A stretch of DNA of 24,017 nucleotides from DATFEN01 sp035691285 (lineage in GTDB: Bacteria; Acidobacteriota; Vicinamibacteria; Fen-336), in assembly GCA_035691285.1 (NCBI GenBank), contig DASSJI010000067.1, positions 1 through 24,017 on the forward strand, in the 5' to 3' direction. The stretch's first letter is position 1. The number at the start of each line of letters is the position of its first letter. The position numbers and the translations under genes are program-made. Below, one piece after another: positions 23,566-24,017 of the stretch. The notes under the pieces are model-generated. The model ran no database searches, had not been told where the DNA came from, and saw only the letters and a program-made list of their open reading frames with translations.

Positions 23566-24017
23566 TCAATGTCCCGGATATCGCACTTTACGACTCCGAT
23601 CCTCCGGAATCGGCGGCAGCTTGTCGAGCTTCTCGGCGACCTTGCGACAGGCGTCGATCACATCGGCGACGAGCCTCTCGTCCACGTCGAGGGCCCCCTC
23701 GTACTCGGTCCGATTGCTGATGTCGTGGCACTTCGACAGAACGCGCCAGACCTCCGGGCCGAGGCCCAATGTGTGCGGGAGCACCTGAAAGACGACGTAC
23801 CGATGCGTCGGGCGGAACCCGTGATGCCGTAACGCCGCCAGGCACAGTGCGTGGGCGGCGCCGTACGCGAGATCGAACCTGCTCTCCAGCGAGTTCGCCT
23901 CGTTTCCCGCATCCCTCAAGCGCGCCATGCCTGAGCGGACGAGACCGGCGACCTCCTTCGCGTCTGGGGTTTCCTTCGCGCGGACGTTTCCCGGACCGGC
24001 CAGGCGCTCAAGCGACG
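23566..24017 (-). CDS. HEPN-like domain protein (N-terminus cut by window edge)
   Basis: About 150 C-terminal codons are visible. The reading frame continues without a stop to the right edge, through LERLAGPGNVRAKETPDAKE and EVAGLVRSGMARLRDAGNEA, so the ATG at 23928 is internal and not the start. The body is helical: SLESRFDLAYGAAHALCLAA, LRHHGFRPTHRYVVFQVLPH, LSKCHDISNRTEYEGAL and VIDACRKVAEKLDKLPPIPE. It looks like a HEPN (four-helix nucleotide-binding/RNase-like) protein, with NRTEYEG in the place where catalytic members have Arg-x(4-6)-His. The His is absent, so RNase activity is doubtful. Such genes often pair with a nucleotidyltransferase antitoxin, but the partner would be outside the window. 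It ends 86 bp from the IS21 element. Confidence 0.75.
   Translation of the reverse strand, partial: SLERLAGPGNVRAKETPDAKEVAGLVRSGMARLRDAGNEANSLESRFDLAYGAAHALCLAALRHHGFRPTHRYVVFQVLPHTLGLGPEVWRVLSKCHDISNRTEYEGALDVDERLVADVIDACRKVAEKLDKLPPIPEDRSRKVRYPGH

Noticed and set aside
23239..23832. Plus-strand open frame crossing the IS right end into the HEPN-like gene
   Set aside because: It is out of frame with the istB-coupled gene and antisense to the HEPN-like gene, with no recognisable domain.

Overview
The window is very GC-rich (about 70% by eye), densely coded bacterial chromosome, most likely from an Acidobacteriota species (Vicinamibacteria or Thermoanaerobaculia type). That placement is inference. 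It rests on a large permease of the 'acidobacterial duplicated orphan permease' (ADOP) kind paired with a PadR regulator, a Ser/Thr kinase with the sensor/TPR tail common in that phylum, and a sulfatase-fold/TPR membrane protein. GTG and TTG starts and 4-nt gene overlaps are frequent.

Region 1 (about 1-6562, minus strand): a tight five-gene cluster, read in the order PntA-like transhydrogenase alpha subunit, ThiI tRNA sulfurtransferase, SirB1-type transglutaminase-like/TPR protein, FbaB-type class I aldolase, and a Ser/Thr kinase cut by the left edge. Spacings are 4-30 nt. ThiI lacks any ATG/GTG/TTG start at its conserved N-terminus. Region 2 (6563-9383, plus strand): Nudix hydrolase, TPR protein, hotdog thioesterase, an unrecognised exported protein and a YfiT/BstA-like DinB-fold protein. 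Three of the four junctions are 4-nt overlaps. Region 3 (9480-14084, minus strand): arginine decarboxylase SpeA, a lipoprotein with a SurA-like part and a CPYC thioredoxin domain, and a coupled SDR/HAD pair. Region 4 (14133-16977, plus strand): a small membrane-anchored protein and a sulfatase-fold/TPR protein whose nucleophile position is Thr. Region 5 (16982-20073, minus strand): the ADOP permease behind a PadR repressor gene with a perfect 7-bp inverted repeat over its start region.

Region 6 (about 20239-23480): an apparently intact IS21-family element of about 3.2 kb. Besides istA and istB it carries a Cys-rich zinc-finger-like gene upstream and a 116-codon gene downstream, all in one coupled plus-strand unit. 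Related 35-bp inverted repeats (27 of 35 identical) lie near its ends, the right one inside the last gene. A strong hairpin/T-run sits between the left end and the first gene. Region 7 (23566-24017, minus strand): a HEPN-like protein, cut by the right edge.

Across the window, several genes have a TATAAT-like hexamer only 6-11 nt before the start codon on either strand, which suggests leaderless or very-short-leader transcription. The four-gene IS21 variant is the best candidate for an under-described system. The Thr-type sulfatase-fold/TPR protein, the start-less thiI and the orphan pntA also merit checking.
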